The notes under the pieces: model-generated | Databases searched by the model: none | The model's input: only the letters and a program-made list of their open reading frames with translations | What the model was told of the DNA's origin: nothing | Part shown: one piece after another, positions 49,326 through 59,257 of the stretch | Position numbering within the stretch: position 1 is the stretch's first letter | How the letters are laid out: each line of letters opens with the position of its first letter | Made by a program: the position numbers and the translations under genes | Source: Actinacidiphila guanduensis | GTDB lineage: Bacteria; Actinomycetota; Actinomycetes; Streptomycetales; Streptomycetaceae | Length of the DNA: 64,000 nucleotides | NCBI RefSeq assembly: GCF_900103985.1 | Contig: NZ_FNIE01000004.1 | Location: 434,001 to 498,000, forward strand | Reading direction: 5' to 3'

Positions 49326-50069
49326 ATGACGCAGATCGGCCTGCCCGAAGGCGTACGCGCCTGCCTCTTCGACCTCGACGGCGTCCTGACCCCCACCGCG
49401 CTGATCCACGCGGCGGCCTGGAAGGAGATGTTCGACGCCTTCCTGCACGACCTGGACGGCGACGGGTACCGCCCCTTCGACGCGACCGCGGACTACGACG
49501 CCTACGTCGACGGCCGGCCGCGCGCCGACGGGGTGCGCACCTTCCTAGCCTCGCGGGACATCGAGCTGCCCGAGGGCGAGGAGGACGACCCGCCGACCGC
49601 CCGGACCGTGCACGGCCTGGGCAACCGCAAGAACGACCTGGTGCTGGCGAAGATCCGCGAGGAGGGCGTCAAGCCCTACCCCGGCTCGGTCCGCTACCTG
49701 GAGGCGGTCCGGGCCGCGGGACTGCGCACCGCCGTGGTCTCCTCCAGCGCGAACTGCCGCGACGTGGTGGCCTCGGCGGGCATCGAGCAGATGCTGGACG
49801 TGCGGGTGGACGGCCTGGTCGCCAAGGAGCGCGGCCTGCGCGGCAAGCCCAAACCGGACACCTTCCTCGCCGCGGCCCAGGAGCTGGGGGTGGCCCCGGG
49901 CGAGGCCGCCGTCTTCGAGGACGCCCTGGTCGGCATGGACGCCGGGCGCGAGGGCCACTTCGGGTACGTCGTGGGCGTGGACCGGGTCGGTCAGGCCGAG
50001 GAGCTGCACCGGCACGGCGCCGACACCGTGGTGAAGGACCTGGCCGACCTGATCGGAGCGCGCGCGTGA
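49326..50069 (+). CDS. Beta-phosphoglucomutase-like HAD phosphatase/mutase
   Basis: 247 residues. HAD motif [11 protein letters not shown] with nucleophile Asp16 and acid/base Asp18, motif [10 protein letters not shown], motif III Lys in GKPKPDTF and motif [13 protein letters not shown]. The cap domain lies between residues 25 and 110. Coupled to the GH65 gene by a GTGA overlap; a GH65 phosphorylase releases beta-glucose 1-phosphate, which beta-phosphoglucomutase turns into glucose 6-phosphate, so the function is well supported by context. The start ATG lacks a clear ribosome site, though GGGGCACTAGGTG precedes it. Confidence 0.9.
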   Translation: MTQIGLPEGVRACLFDLDGVLTPTALIHAAAWKEMFDAFLHDLDGDGYRPFDATADYDAYVDGRPRADGVRTFLASRDIELPEGEEDDPPTARTVHGLGNRKNDLVLAKIREEGVKPYPGSVRYLEAVRAAGLRTAVVSSSANCRDVVASAGIEQMLDVRVDGLVAKERGLRGKPKPDTFLAAAQELGVAPGEAAVFEDALVGMDAGREGHFGYVVGVDRVGQAEELHRHGADTVVKDLADLIGARA

Positions 50070-52459
50070 TCACCGACCCGGCCTACGAGGTGGCCCCCTG
50101 GTCGCTGCGCGAGTCCGAGCTGAACATGGACCTGCTGCCGCAGAGCGAGTCGGTCTTCGCGCTGTCCAACGGGCACATCGGCTGGCGCGGCAACCTCGAC
50201 GAGGGCGAGCCCAACGGCCTGCCCGGCTCCTACCTCAACGGCGTGCACGAGCTGCACCCGCTGCCGTACGCCGAGGCCGGCTACGGATACCCGGAGTCGG
50301 GCCAGACGGTCATCAACGTCACCAACGGCAAGCTGATCCGGCTGCTGGTGGACGACGAGCCCTTCGACCTGCGCTACGGCACGATCCGCTCGCACACCCG
50401 CGAGCTGGACATGCGGGCGGGCGTACTGCGCCGCGCGTGCGTGTGGGTCTCGCCGGCCGGCCGGGTGGTACGGGTGCGCTCCACCCGCATGGTCTCCTTC
50501 CAACAGCGCGCGGTCGCGGCGATCTCCTACGAGGTGGAGCCGCTGGACGAGCAGGTGCGCGTCGTCGTGCAGTCGGAGCTGGCGGCCAACGAGGAGCTGC
50601 CCCGGGCGACCGGCGACCCGCGTGTGGCGGCCGCCCTGGAGTCGCCGCTGCGCGCCGAGGAGCACTTCGCCGGCGGCACCCGGCTCGGCCTGATCCACTC
50701 CACCACCCGCAGCGGCCTGCGGGTCGCGGCCGCCGCCGACCACCGCGTGGACGGGCCGCGCGCGACCACGCAGATCTCCTCGGAGTCCGGGGACGACGTG
50801 AGCCGGCTGACGGTCACCTCGGTGCTGGACAAGGGCGAGCGGCTGCGGCTGGAGAAGTTCGTGGCCTACGGCTGGTCGGCCGCGCGGTCGCTGCCCGCGC
50901 TGCGCGACCAGGCCGACGCCGCCCTGGTCGGCGCCCGCGACACCGGCTGGAAGGGGCTGCTGGACCAGCAGCGCGCCTACCTGGACAGGTTCTGGCAGCG
51001 CTCGGACGTCGAGGTGGACGGCGACACCGAGATCCAGCAGGCGGTGCGCTTCGCGCTCTTCCACGTGCTGCAGACCGCGGCCCGCGCCGAGGAGCGGGCC
51101 ATCCCCGCCAAGGGGCTGACCGGCTCGGGGTACGACGGGCACACCTTCTGGGACGCCGAGACGGTGGTGCTGCCGCTGCTGACGTTCACCTCGCCCCGGG
51201 CGGCCGCCGAGGTGCTGCGCTGGCGGCACAACATGCTGCCGGTGGCGCGCGAGCGGGCCCGCCAGCTGGGCCTGGAGGGCGCCACGTTCCCGTGGCGGAC
51301 CATCAACGGCGACGAGGCGTCCAGCTACTGGCCGGCCGGTACCGCCGCCTTCCACATCAACGCCGACATCGCCGACGCCGCCGTCCGCTACGTGGCGGCC
51401 ACCGGCGACGAGGTCTTCGAGGCCGAAACCGGGCTGGAACTGCTGGTGGAGACCGCCCGGCTGTGGCGCTCGCTCGGCCACCACGACCACGCGGGCGCCT
51501 TCCACATCGACGGGGTGACCGGCCCCGACGAGTACAGCGCGGTCAGCGACGACAACGTCTACACCAACCTGATGGCGCAGGCGAACCTGGTGGCGGCCGC
51601 CGACGCCGCCGAGCGCCACCCGCGGCACGCCGGCAAGCTCGGCGTCAGCGACGAGGAGACCGCGGCCTGGCGGGACGCGGCGGCCGCGATGACGGTGCCC
51701 TACGACGACGCGCTCGGCGTGCACGAGCAGTCCGCCGGCTACACCCGCCATCAGCGCTGGGACTTCGACGCCACCGACGTCGACCACTACCCGCTGATGC
51801 TGCACTACCCGTACTTCGACCTGTACCGCAAGCAGGTCGTCAAGCAGGCCGACCTGGTGCTGGCGATGTACCTGCGCGGCGACGCCTTCACCCCGGAGCA
51901 GAAGGCCCGCAACTTCGCCTACTACGAGCCGCTGACCGTGCGCGACTCCTCGCTGTCGGCCTACTGCCAGTCGGTGATCGCCGCCGAGGTGGGGCACCTG
52001 CAGCTGGCGTACGACTACCTCGGCGAGTCGGCGATGATGGACCTGGAGGACCTGGAGAACAACGCGCGCGACGGGCTGCACATCGCCGCGCTCGCCGGGA
52101 CCTGGACGGCGCTGGTGGCGGGGCTCGGCGGCATGCGCCTGTTCGACCGCGACTCGATCCGCTTCGCGCCCCGGCTGCCGGAGGCGCTGAGCCGGATCGC
52201 CTTCCGGCTGATGTTCCGCGGCCGGCTGCTGCTGGTGGAGGTCCGGCACGGCTCGGCGACGTACACCCTCGCCGAGGGCGAGCCGCTGGAGGTGCTGCAC
52301 TACGAGGAGCCGTTCGTGCTGAGCGCGGACCACCCGGTGGTGCGCGACGTGCCGGAAGTGCCGCACTCCGGCCAGGCGGAGCAGCCGCCCGGACGGGCAC
52401 CGCGGCGCCGGGCTGCGCCGCCGGCGACCGTGCGGGTCGGAGGCCACCGGGCGGGCTGA
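50066..52459 (+). CDS. GH65 disaccharide phosphorylase (trehalose/kojibiose/maltose type)
   Basis: 797 residues with the complete GH65 layout: beta-sandwich (1-270), linker, (alpha/alpha)6 barrel (310-690) and C-terminal beta-domain, plus a 40-residue Pro/Arg tail. General acid Glu489 in GVTGPDEYS; phosphate-site motifs KQAD (593-596) and RDSSLS (626-631). Phosphorolysis of an alpha-linked glucose disaccharide to beta-glucose 1-phosphate and a sugar is expected. The adjacent beta-phosphoglucomutase gene is translationally coupled to it (GTGA). Distinct from the GH65 at 2296, which has SHGSTLS at the phosphate site. A terminator follows at 52490. Confidence 0.92.
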   Translation: MITDPAYEVAPWSLRESELNMDLLPQSESVFALSNGHIGWRGNLDEGEPNGLPGSYLNGVHELHPLPYAEAGYGYPESGQTVINVTNGKLIRLLVDDEPFDLRYGTIRSHTRELDMRAGVLRRACVWVSPAGRVVRVRSTRMVSFQQRAVAAISYEVEPLDEQVRVVVQSELAANEELPRATGDPRVAAALESPLRAEEHFAGGTRLGLIHSTTRSGLRVAAAADHRVDGPRATTQISSESGDDVSRLTVTSVLDKGERLRLEKFVAYGWSAARSLPALRDQADAALVGARDTGWKGLLDQQRAYLDRFWQRSDVEVDGDTEIQQAVRFALFHVLQTAARAEERAIPAKGLTGSGYDGHTFWDAETVVLPLLTFTSPRAAAEVLRWRHNMLPVARERARQLGLEGATFPWRTINGDEASSYWPAGTAAFHINADIADAAVRYVAATGDEVFEAETGLELLVETARLWRSLGHHDHAGAFHIDGVTGPDEYSAVSDDNVYTNLMAQANLVAAADAAERHPRHAGKLGVSDEETAAWRDAAAAMTVPYDDALGVHEQSAGYTRHQRWDFDATDVDHYPLMLHYPYFDLYRKQVVKQADLVLAMYLRGDAFTPEQKARNFAYYEPLTVRDSSLSAYCQSVIAAEVGHLQLAYDYLGESAMMDLEDLENNARDGLHIAALAGTWTALVAGLGGMRLFDRDSIRFAPRLPEALSRIAFRLMFRGRLLLVEVRHGSATYTLAEGEPLEVLHYEEPFVLSADHPVVRDVPEVPHSGQAEQPPGRAPRRRAAPPATVRVGGHRAG

Positions 52460-52489
52460 GGAGACCGCGCCCGGCAGAGCCACGAGGAC

Positions 52490-52537
52490 GGCACCGGCGG
52501 CCGCGCCCGCTCCCGGGCAGGCGCGGCGGCCGGTGCC
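52490..52537. terminator. Bidirectional terminator
   Basis: GGCACCGG and GCCGCGCC pair with GGCGCGGC and CCGGTGCC, around a 12-base loop, between the convergent GH65 and CorA genes. Confidence 0.75.
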
Positions 52538-52634
52538 GGTACCGGAGCCCCGCCACGAGCCCATCGCGAGCCCGGTCACGGACAGGACCACATGTCCGGA
52601 CACGCACCCGCCCCCACTCCCGGCCGCGCGCGGC

Positions 52635-53618
52635 TCACAGCCAGCCGCGCCGCTTGAAGAGGCGGTAGAGCACCAGCACGCTGGCGGCCATCAGCGCGAT
52701 CGCCGCCGGGTAGCCCCACACCTGGCGCAGCTCGGGCATGTGCTGGAAGTTCATGCCGTAGATCCCGGCGATCATGGTGGGCACCGCGGCCATGGCCGCC
52801 CAGGCGGAGATCTTGCGCATGTCGTCGTTCTGCCGCACCCCGACCTGGGTCAGGTGCGCGGCCAGGATGTCGGAGACCAGTCGGTCCAGGGCGTCGCAGG
52901 CGTCGCCGACCCGGCTGAGGTGGTCGGCGACGTCGCGGAAGAACGGGCGGGTGCGGCGGTCGACGTAAGGGACGGCGCCGGCCGCCAGCCGCTCCATCGG
53001 GGCGGACAGGGGGTGGGTGGCCCGGCGGAACTCCAGCACCTGGCGCTTGAAGGCGTAGATGACCGCGGCGGTGCCGGACGAGCCGCCGCCGCTGGGGTCG
53101 AACACCTTCTCCTCCAACTCCTCAAGGTCCAACTGGAGTTCGCCGGCGATGTCCAGGTACTCGTCGACGACCGCGTCGCACAGCGCGTAGAGCACGGCGA
53201 CCGGCCCGTGCCGCAGCACCTCCGGGCGCTGCTCCATCAGCTCGCGCACGGCGGCCGCGGTGTTCGCCTCGCCGTGCCGGACGGTGACGACGTAGGAGTT
53301 GCCGACGAAGACCATCAGCTCGCTGGCGGTCACGCTGCCGGCCGCGTCGTCGTAGCGCAGCGGCTTGACGACGGCGAACAGCGACTCGTGGTAGACCTCC
53401 AGCTTGGGCCGCTGGTGGGCCTTGAGCGCGTCCTCGACGGCCAGGGGGTGCAGCGCGAACTCCTCGGTCAGGTGGTCGAACTCCTCCTTGGTGGGCTCGT
53501 ACAGCCCGACCCACACGAAGGCGTCGCCGGCCGCGCGCACCTCCGCCAGGGCATCCGACAGGTCGGCCGGCGTCCGGGTCCGGCGGCCCGCCTCGTACAC
53601 CGCGCAGTCGACGATCAC
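52635..53618 (-). CDS. corA: CorA family magnesium/cobalt transporter
   Basis: 327 residues. Soluble N-domain (1-255), then two transmembrane helices at the C-terminus: the signature YGMNF follows TM1 ([21 protein letters not shown]) and TM2 is [18 protein letters not shown]. The C-terminal KRRGW is basic. Forms a homopentameric channel. Start: GTG 53618, nine bases after AGGAAGG; GTG 53624 is closer to the site. The upstream region contains GGGAGGTACTCCC (about 53655), a Streptomyces-type intergenic palindrome. Divergent from the transhydrogenase gene. Confidence 0.92.
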   Translation of the reverse strand: MIVDCAVYEAGRRTRTPADLSDALAEVRAAGDAFVWVGLYEPTKEEFDHLTEEFALHPLAVEDALKAHQRPKLEVYHESLFAVVKPLRYDDAAGSVTASELMVFVGNSYVVTVRHGEANTAAAVRELMEQRPEVLRHGPVAVLYALCDAVVDEYLDIAGELQLDLEELEEKVFDPSGGGSSGTAAVIYAFKRQVLEFRRATHPLSAPMERLAAGAVPYVDRRTRPFFRDVADHLSRVGDACDALDRLVSDILAAHLTQVGVRQNDDMRKISAWAAMAAVPTMIAGIYGMNFQHMPELRQVWGYPAAIALMAASVLVLYRLFKRRGWL

Positions 53619-53732
53619 GTGCACATCCCTTCCTCGGTGCCGCGTTGCGCTATCGGGAGGTACTCCCAACGCCGCAGCGCGCCTCCCGGACCGCCTTCCC
53701 GCCGGGCGGCCGCGGATGACACACTTCCTCGC

Positions 53733-55136
53733 GTGCGCGACTACGACATACTGGTCATCGGTTCGGGCCCGGGCGGGCAGAAAGCCGCGATCGCGGCGGC
53801 GAAGCTGGGCAGGCGGGCGGCGGTCGTGGACCGTGCCGACAGCCTGGGCGGGGTCTCCCTGCACACCGGCACCATCCCTTCGAAGACGCTGCGCGAGGCG
53901 GTGCTCTACCTCACGGGCATCAACCAGCGCGACATGTACGGGCAGAGCTACCGGCTCAAGGACGACATCACCATCGGGGACCTGACCTCGCGCACCGAGC
54001 ACGTGGTGGGCCGCGAGGTCGACGTGATCCGCAGCCAGCTCTCCCGCAACCGGGTCGCCCACCTGCCGGGCACCGGCCGGTTCCTGGACGAGCACACCGT
54101 GGCCGTGCGCGACGCGAGCGGGCAGGACCGGGCGGTCACCGCCGACTTCGTGGTGATCGCCACCGGCACCCGGCCGGCCCGCCCGGCGAGCGTGGAGTTC
54201 GACGACCGCACCGTGCTGGACTCCGACAGCGTGCTGCGGATGGAGCGGGTGCCGCGCTCGATGGTGATCGTGGGCGCCGGGGTGATCGGCATGGAGTACG
54301 CCTCGATGTTCGCCGCGCTCGGCAGCAAGGTGACGGTGGTCGAGCAGCGCGAGGGCATGCTGGGCTTCTGCGACGCCGAGGTCGTGGAGGCGCTCCGCTA
54401 CCACCTGCGGGACCTCGCGGTCACCTTCCGCTTCGGCGAGACCGTGGCGGCCGTCGAACGCCACGAGCGGGGCACGCTGACGGTCCTGGCGAGCGGCAAG
54501 AAGATCGCGGCGGACGCGGTGATGTACTCCGCCGGACGGCAGGGCCTCACCGAGGGGCTGGACCTGGAGAAGGCCGGCCTGAGCGCGGACGGGCGGGGCC
54601 GGATCGCGGTGGACGCCGACTACCGCACGGCGGTGCCGCACATCTACGCCGTCGGCGACGTGATCGGCTTCCCCGCCCTCGCGGCGACCTCGATGGAGCA
54701 GGGCCGCACCGCGGCCTACCACGCCTTCGGCGAGCCGGTGCACGGGCTGCAGGACCTCCAGCCGATCGGCATCTACACCATCCCCGAGATCAGCTTCGTC
54801 GGCCGCACCGAGGACGAGCTGACCGACGCCCTGGTCCCCTTCGAGGTGGGCGTCTCGCGCTACCGGGAGCTGGCCCGCGGCCAGATCATCGGCGACGCGC
54901 ACGGCATGCTGAAGCTGCTGGTCTCCCCCGGCGACCGCAAGCTGCTGGGCGTGCACTGCTTCGGCACCGGCGCCACCGAGCTGATCCACATCGGCCACGC
55001 GGTGATGGGCTGCGGCGGCACCGTGGACTACCTGGTGGACGCCGTCTTCAACTACCCGACGCTCGCCGAGTCCTACAAGGTGGCTGCGCTCGACGTCACC
55101 AACAAGATCCGCCAGATCGACCGCCTCGGCGACTGA
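53733..55136 (+). CDS. sthA: Soluble (Si-specific) NAD(P)+ transhydrogenase
   Basis: 467 residues; flavoprotein of the pyridine-nucleotide disulphide reductase family. FAD site [23 protein letters not shown](P) site [20 protein letters not shown] site 2 [18 protein letters not shown]. The redox-active Cys pair is absent: the segment reads [15 protein letters not shown], as expected of SthA rather than a disulphide reductase. Transfers hydride between NADPH and NAD. GTG start at 53733; CACACT (53720-53725) is a weak -10 box seven bases before it. Confidence 0.9.
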   Translation: MRDYDILVIGSGPGGQKAAIAAAKLGRRAAVVDRADSLGGVSLHTGTIPSKTLREAVLYLTGINQRDMYGQSYRLKDDITIGDLTSRTEHVVGREVDVIRSQLSRNRVAHLPGTGRFLDEHTVAVRDASGQDRAVTADFVVIATGTRPARPASVEFDDRTVLDSDSVLRMERVPRSMVIVGAGVIGMEYASMFAALGSKVTVVEQREGMLGFCDAEVVEALRYHLRDLAVTFRFGETVAAVERHERGTLTVLASGKKIAADAVMYSAGRQGLTEGLDLEKAGLSADGRGRIAVDADYRTAVPHIYAVGDVIGFPALAATSMEQGRTAAYHAFGEPVHGLQDLQPIGIYTIPEISFVGRTEDELTDALVPFEVGVSRYRELARGQIIGDAHGMLKLLVSPGDRKLLGVHCFGTGATELIHIGHAVMGCGGTVDYLVDAVFNYPTLAESYKVAALDVTNKIRQIDRLGD

Positions 55137-55184
55137 TCCCCCTCCCTCGGCGCGGCCCGGCGCCCGCATCCGGCGGCCGGCGGG

Positions 55185-55190
55185 CACACT
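55185..55190 (+). promoter_or_regulatory. Possible -10 box before the NUDIX gene
   Basis: CACACT ends six bases before GTG 55197, the same arrangement as CACACT before the transhydrogenase. It is a poor TANNNT match (C for T at position 1), so this is tentative. Confidence 0.3.
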
Positions 55191-55196
55191 GGGGGC

Positions 55197-55664
55197 GTGG
55201 TGGCCAAGCGCAGTGCCGGGATCGTGCCGTTCCGCCGGGCGGACGGCGGGGGCGTCGATGTGCTGCTCGGGCACATGGGCGGGCCGTTCTGGGCTCGCAA
55301 GGACGCCGGGGCGTGGACGGTGGTCAAGGGCGAGTGCGAGCCGGGCGAGGACGAACTGGATGCGGCCCGGCGGGAGTTCACCGAGGAGCTGGGCCTGCCG
55401 CTGCCCGCCGGGCCGCTGCTGCCGCTGGGCGAGGTGAAGCAGTCGGGCGGGAAGACCGTCGTCGCGTGGGCGGTCGAGGGCGATCTCGACCCGGCGCGGG
55501 CGGTCTTCGGCACCTTCAGCATGGAGTGGCCGCGCGGCTCGGGCGTGCTGCGCGAGTTCCCGGAGCTGGACCGCGCGGCCTGGCTGCCGCTCGCCGAGGC
55601 CCGCGAGAAGGTGGTCGCCGCCCAGCGCGCCCTGCTCGACCGCCTGCCCGTGGCGGACGCGTGA
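55197..55664 (+). CDS. NUDIX hydrolase
   Basis: 155 residues, single NUDIX domain. The Nudix box appears as GECEPGEDELDAARREFTEELGL, matching Gx5Ex7REUxEExGU apart from spacing at the start. KRSAGIVPFRRADGGGVDVLLGHMGGPFW is typical of the group annotated as predicted NTP pyrophosphohydrolase. Substrate unknown; nucleotide or dinucleotide polyphosphates are expected. Start GTG at 55197, possibly leaderless. Convergent with the XRE/TPR regulator gene. Confidence 0.88.
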   Translation: MVAKRSAGIVPFRRADGGGVDVLLGHMGGPFWARKDAGAWTVVKGECEPGEDELDAARREFTEELGLPLPAGPLLPLGEVKQSGGKTVVAWAVEGDLDPARAVFGTFSMEWPRGSGVLREFPELDRAAWLPLAEAREKVVAAQRALLDRLPVADA

Positions 55665-55697
55665 ACCCCTGCCGCCGGCAGACTTCCCGACCGCCCG

Positions 55698-57119
55698 TCA
55701 GGCACCTGGCACCGGTCCTGCGGGGCGGGCGAGGACGGAGCGGCCGGCGGCGTCGTGCAGCCGGTCCTCGAAGTCCCGCACGGCGGGCACACCGGGGAAG
55801 TCCCGCAGCCGGGCCCGGAAGGCGTTGAGGTGCGCGGTGGCGAGCGCCGAGCGCAGCCGGAACAGCAGGGCCACCGCCTGCCGGGCCGTCGCGCAGCCCC
55901 GCTCCACCTCCCCCGTCTGCACCTGCGCGGTCGCGAGCAGCAACAGGTTCACCGCCCGGCGCCTCGGCCGGTGCTCCGGGGTCCCGGCCAGCGCCTCCTC
56001 GGCGCGGCGTGCGGCGGATCCCGGCTGGCGCAGGTCCAGGTGGCAGTGGGCCAGCTCGCCGGCGAGGCGAGCGCGGTCGAAGTGGGCGATCCAGTGCGGG
56101 GGCTCGCCGGAGCCGGGCCGGGCCAGGGCCTCGACGGCCCGACCTGCGGCCTGATTGCAGGCGCGGGCGTCGCCGAGCAGCGCGTGGCCGCGCGCCTCGG
56201 CGGCGTGCAGGCACGCCTGCAGCTGCGGTCCGATGCGGCCCCTGGCGCCCTCCTGGGCGGCCCGGGCGAGCTGGGCGACTTCCCGCGGGTGCCCGAGGGC
56301 GGCCGCGAGGTGGCTCATCCCGGCGGCCAGCACGTAGCCGCCGTAGCCGCGGTCGTGGGCCGCCTGGGAGAGCCGCAGCGCCTGGATGTAGTGGCGCTGG
56401 GCGAGGCCGGGCCGCCCGCAGTCGTAGGCCGTGTAGCCGGCCAGCTCGGTCAGCCGGGCCGCCGCGGCGTACAGCTGGCGGCCGACGGCGCCGTCGTAGC
56501 CGCCCTTGAGCAGTTCGGTGACGGTGCCCGCGAGGTACTGCACGGCGAGTGGGCGGACATGGCCGCCGCCGAACCGGTGGTCCAGGTCGGCGATGTGGCG
56601 GGTGGCGGCGTCGACCAGCTCGACGTCGGCGGCGTCCACGGGCGGGGCGCCGATGTGCGCCGGGTCGGGGTCGCGCGCGGCGATCAGCCAGTCGCGGCTG
56701 GGCCCGAGCAGCGCGGCCACCGACAACCGGGTGCCGTTCTGCGCGGTGCGGCCCTCGGCGTCGCCGCGCCACAGCTCGATCGCCCGCTCGCGCGCCTCGG
56801 CCGGGGTCGGCGCGAACAGCAGGCCGGTCTCGGACACCTCCGGGCCGCGACCCCGGGCCATCCCGATGTCCTGGACGGACACCTCGCGCCCCAGCTCCCG
56901 GCTGAGGACGGCGGCGATGACGAGCGGGGCGGTGCCGCGCGGCTGCTGGCCGCGCAGCCAGCGGGTCACGGAGGTCTTGTCGTAGCGCAGGTCGAGGCCG
57001 CGCTCGGCGCCGTCCCTGTTGACCAGGCGGGCCAGCCCGACGTTCGAGCAGCCCGCCTCCTCGATGAGGGCCCGCAGCCGCTCGTTGGGCGGGCGGGCGG
57101 CAGCGCGTCGGGCAGCCAT
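55698..57119 (-). CDS. XRE-type regulator with TPR-like C-terminal domain
   Basis: 473 residues. N-terminal HTH: NERLRALIEEAGCSNVGLARLVNR, then TSVTRWLRGQQPRGTAPLVI. The remaining 370 residues are helical TPR-like repeats, for example AQRHYIQALRLSQAAHDRGYGGYV and GEVERGCATARQAVALLF. This architecture is common in Streptomyces and may bind a peptide or small molecule; no ligand is known. Start: ATG 57119 with GGAGGGGGATCG upstream. Repeats of a GGCCGAAA motif fill the region to the divergent secreted-protein gene. Confidence 0.85.
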   Translation of the reverse strand: MAARRAAARPPNERLRALIEEAGCSNVGLARLVNRDGAERGLDLRYDKTSVTRWLRGQQPRGTAPLVIAAVLSRELGREVSVQDIGMARGRGPEVSETGLLFAPTPAEARERAIELWRGDAEGRTAQNGTRLSVAALLGPSRDWLIAARDPDPAHIGAPPVDAADVELVDAATRHIADLDHRFGGGHVRPLAVQYLAGTVTELLKGGYDGAVGRQLYAAAARLTELAGYTAYDCGRPGLAQRHYIQALRLSQAAHDRGYGGYVLAAGMSHLAAALGHPREVAQLARAAQEGARGRIGPQLQACLHAAEARGHALLGDARACNQAAGRAVEALARPGSGEPPHWIAHFDRARLAGELAHCHLDLRQPGSAARRAEEALAGTPEHRPRRRAVNLLLLATAQVQTGEVERGCATARQAVALLFRLRSALATAHLNAFRARLRDFPGVPAVRDFEDRLHDAAGRSVLARPAGPVPGA

Positions 57120-57214
57120 CTCGGCGATCCCCCTCCTCGGTCTCGCGTGCCGGGCGAGACCGGAAAGAATATGCGCCGTGCACGTGTGCTGCCCACCGGT
57201 TCGGCCCGCCATTC

Positions 57215-57355
57215 GGCCGAAAGGGGCCGCGCGGCAAATATGGCCGAAAAGGGCCGTCACCTGTTCCGGTGGCGGGGGTGGCCGAAAAGGGCGGCCCCTC
57301 TTCGGAGTGAGGCCCGGAAAATCCGGTGTGGAATTCCGGGCCCCGGCCGAAACGG
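57215..57355. repeat. Four copies of a GGCCGAAA motif in a regulatory region
   Basis: GGCCGAAAGGGG (57215-57226), GGCCGAAAAGGG (57242-57253 and 57280-57291) and GGCCGAAACGG (57345-57355), all in the same orientation. They occupy the region between the XRE/TPR regulator (starts 57119) and the end of the Ig-like gene (57365). They are candidate binding sites for the regulator. Confidence 0.55.
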
Positions 57356-57364
57356 ACCGGCGCG

Positions 57365-57850
57365 CTAATGGATGATGACGACGTTGTGGATGTCGCCGGT
57401 GGTGAAGCCGACGAGGCTGCCGCACACCAGCAGGCAGAATCCGCCCGACGGCGGGGTGGGCGGTGTCGGGGCCGAGGAGACGGTCACGTCGGTCTCGTCG
57501 TTGGAGGCGCCGCAGTTGTCATTGCCGTTGTAGGCGGCGGTGATGGTGTGGGTGCCGGTGGTGGCGAAGGACGCGGCGTACTGCGCCTGGCCGGAAGCGT
57601 CGACCGGCACGGTGTCGAGGATGTCCCCGCCGTCGAAGAACGTCACGCCCAGGCCCCCGGTGGGGTCCTCGGAGCAGGTGACGTCCGCGGTCAGGGTCAC
57701 CGTCTGTCCGACGGTCGCCGACGAGGGGTTCGCCTGGACGGTGGTCGTGGACGGCACCGCCGCGAGCGCGGACGAGGCGAACGTGACCACTGCGGCGACC
57801 GCCGCCACGGGCGCCAGTTTCCAGGCGCGGAACTCCAGCCACTGCTTCAC
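57365..57850 (-). CDS. Small secreted protein with one Ig-like domain
   Basis: 161 residues. Signal peptide about 1-31 with a hydrophobic core (LAPVAAVAAVVTFASSALAAV) and AxA cleavage. Then one bacterial Ig-like (Big_3-type) domain: TVQANPSSATVGQTVTLTAD, VTFFDGGDILDTVPV and ASFATTGTHTITAAY, with two Cys (VTCSED, DNCGAS) that could form a disulphide. The C-terminus is hydrophobic and Cys-containing (FCLLVCGSLVGF) and ends IHNVVIIH; its role is unclear. Start: GTG 57850 behind AAGGAGTCG. Confidence 0.8.
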   Translation of the reverse strand: MKQWLEFRAWKLAPVAAVAAVVTFASSALAAVPSTTTVQANPSSATVGQTVTLTADVTCSEDPTGGLGVTFFDGGDILDTVPVDASGQAQYAASFATTGTHTITAAYNGNDNCGASNDETDVTVSSAPTPPTPPSGGFCLLVCGSLVGFTTGDIHNVVIIH

Positions 57851-58031
57851 GGGATCGACTCCTTGATCCAGAATCCGACACGGATGGTCACCGAATGTGT
57901 GACAACGGTCACCATACGGTTCCGTGTGCGGACTTTCCGGTCGGCCGCGGAGCGTTCAACTCCGGTGGCCCATCGACTCGTCCGGATGGCCGGGCCGCCC
58001 GCGCACGGGCCCGCTCCCCGGATTCGCGGCC

Positions 58032-59084
58032 TCAGATCGCGGGCGGCGCCAGCCGGGTGTAGGTGAGCGAGCCGCTGCTGCCGCCGAGGGAGGTGACATG
58101 GACCGCCACGGCTCCGGCCGGCCCCGCGGGGGCCAGGGCGGCGACGGTGGTGTCGGACAGGACGGTGAAGGCCGCCGGCACGGCGCCGAAGAGCACCGCG
58201 GTGGTCGTGGTCAGCCCGCTGCCGGTCAGGGTGACCCCGGCCCCGGAGTCGGTGGGCCCCTGGTTCGGGGTCAGGGCGGTCAGCACGGGTGCGGGCACGT
58301 AGGTGTAGACGACGGCGTTCCCGGTGCCACCGGGGGTGGTGACGGTGACGGGCACCGAGCCGGTGCCGGCCGGGGTGGTCGCGGTGATCTGCGTACTGGA
58401 GTTCACCGTGAACGAGGCCGCGGGTGTCGCCCCGAAGGTGACGGCCGTGGCGCCGGTCAGGCCGCCGCCGGTGAGCGTGACGGTGGTGCCGCCCGCGGCC
58501 GGACCGAGGGTCGGCGTGATGGCGGCGAGCGCCGGGGCGCTCACGTAGTAGAAGAAGACCGGGCCGCTGGTGCCGCCCGCGGTCGTGACGGTCACGGCGA
58601 CCGCGCCGGTGCCGGCCGGGGTCGTGGCGGTGATCTGCGTACTGGAGTTCACCGTGAACGAGGCGGCGGGGTTGGTGCCGAAGGTGACGGCGGTGGCGCC
58701 GCTCAGCCCGGTGCCCGCCAGCGTGACCACGGTGCCGCCGGAGGCCGGCCCCTGGTTGGGCGAGACGGCGGTCAGCACGGGCAGGGCTGCGTAGGTGTAG
58801 GGCAGGCCGTTGCTGAGGCCGCCCGGGGTCCGCACGGTGACGGTGACGGTCCCGCTGCCCGGCGGGGCCGTGGCGGTGATCAGCGACGCGGAGTTGACCG
58901 TGTAGGTCAGCGCGGGGTTGGCGCCGAAGGTCACGGAGGTGGCGCCGGTGAGGCTGCTGCCGTTCAGGGCGACGGAGGTGCCGCCCGCCGCGGGCCCGCC
59001 GCTGGGGACGAGCGAGGTGAGGGCCGGTGCGGCGGCCGCAGCCGACGGGCGTACGGCGCCCGCCGCGAGGTCGGTGTGTTCCAC
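58032..59084 (-). CDS. Signal-less protein of four IPT/TIG repeats
   Basis: 350 residues. A short Ala-rich N-terminus is followed by four IPT/TIG beta-sandwich repeats, each about 80 residues with the motif GPxxGGTxVTLxGxxLxGATAVTFG, then SFTVNSSTQITATTPAGTG or similar. No signal peptide or membrane anchor is visible, unlike most bacterial IPT proteins, so export would need another route. Start: GTG 59084 behind GGAGTC. It is 173 bases from the second IPT gene, same strand. Confidence 0.82.
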   Translation of the reverse strand: MEHTDLAAGAVRPSAAAAAPALTSLVPSGGPAAGGTSVALNGSSLTGATSVTFGANPALTYTVNSASLITATAPPGSGTVTVTVRTPGGLSNGLPYTYAALPVLTAVSPNQGPASGGTVVTLAGTGLSGATAVTFGTNPAASFTVNSSTQITATTPAGTGAVAVTVTTAGGTSGPVFFYYVSAPALAAITPTLGPAAGGTTVTLTGGGLTGATAVTFGATPAASFTVNSSTQITATTPAGTGSVPVTVTTPGGTGNAVVYTYVPAPVLTALTPNQGPTDSGAGVTLTGSGLTTTTAVLFGAVPAAFTVLSDTTVAALAPAGPAGAVAVHVTSLGGSSGSLTYTRLAPPAI

Positions 59085-59257
59085 GGGTGACTCCAAACGT
59101 GCGAGATGGTGCGGGTGCTCCGGCGGCGGGCGGGCGCGGCCGGGGCGGGACTCCCGGCCCGGGGGTGCCGGGCCGGGAGCCGTGGGGTCGCGCCGCCCGC
59201 CGGGGTCGCCATGCCGCACCCCGGCGGGCGGCGCCTGTCCGGCGCTGGGGCCGGGTG

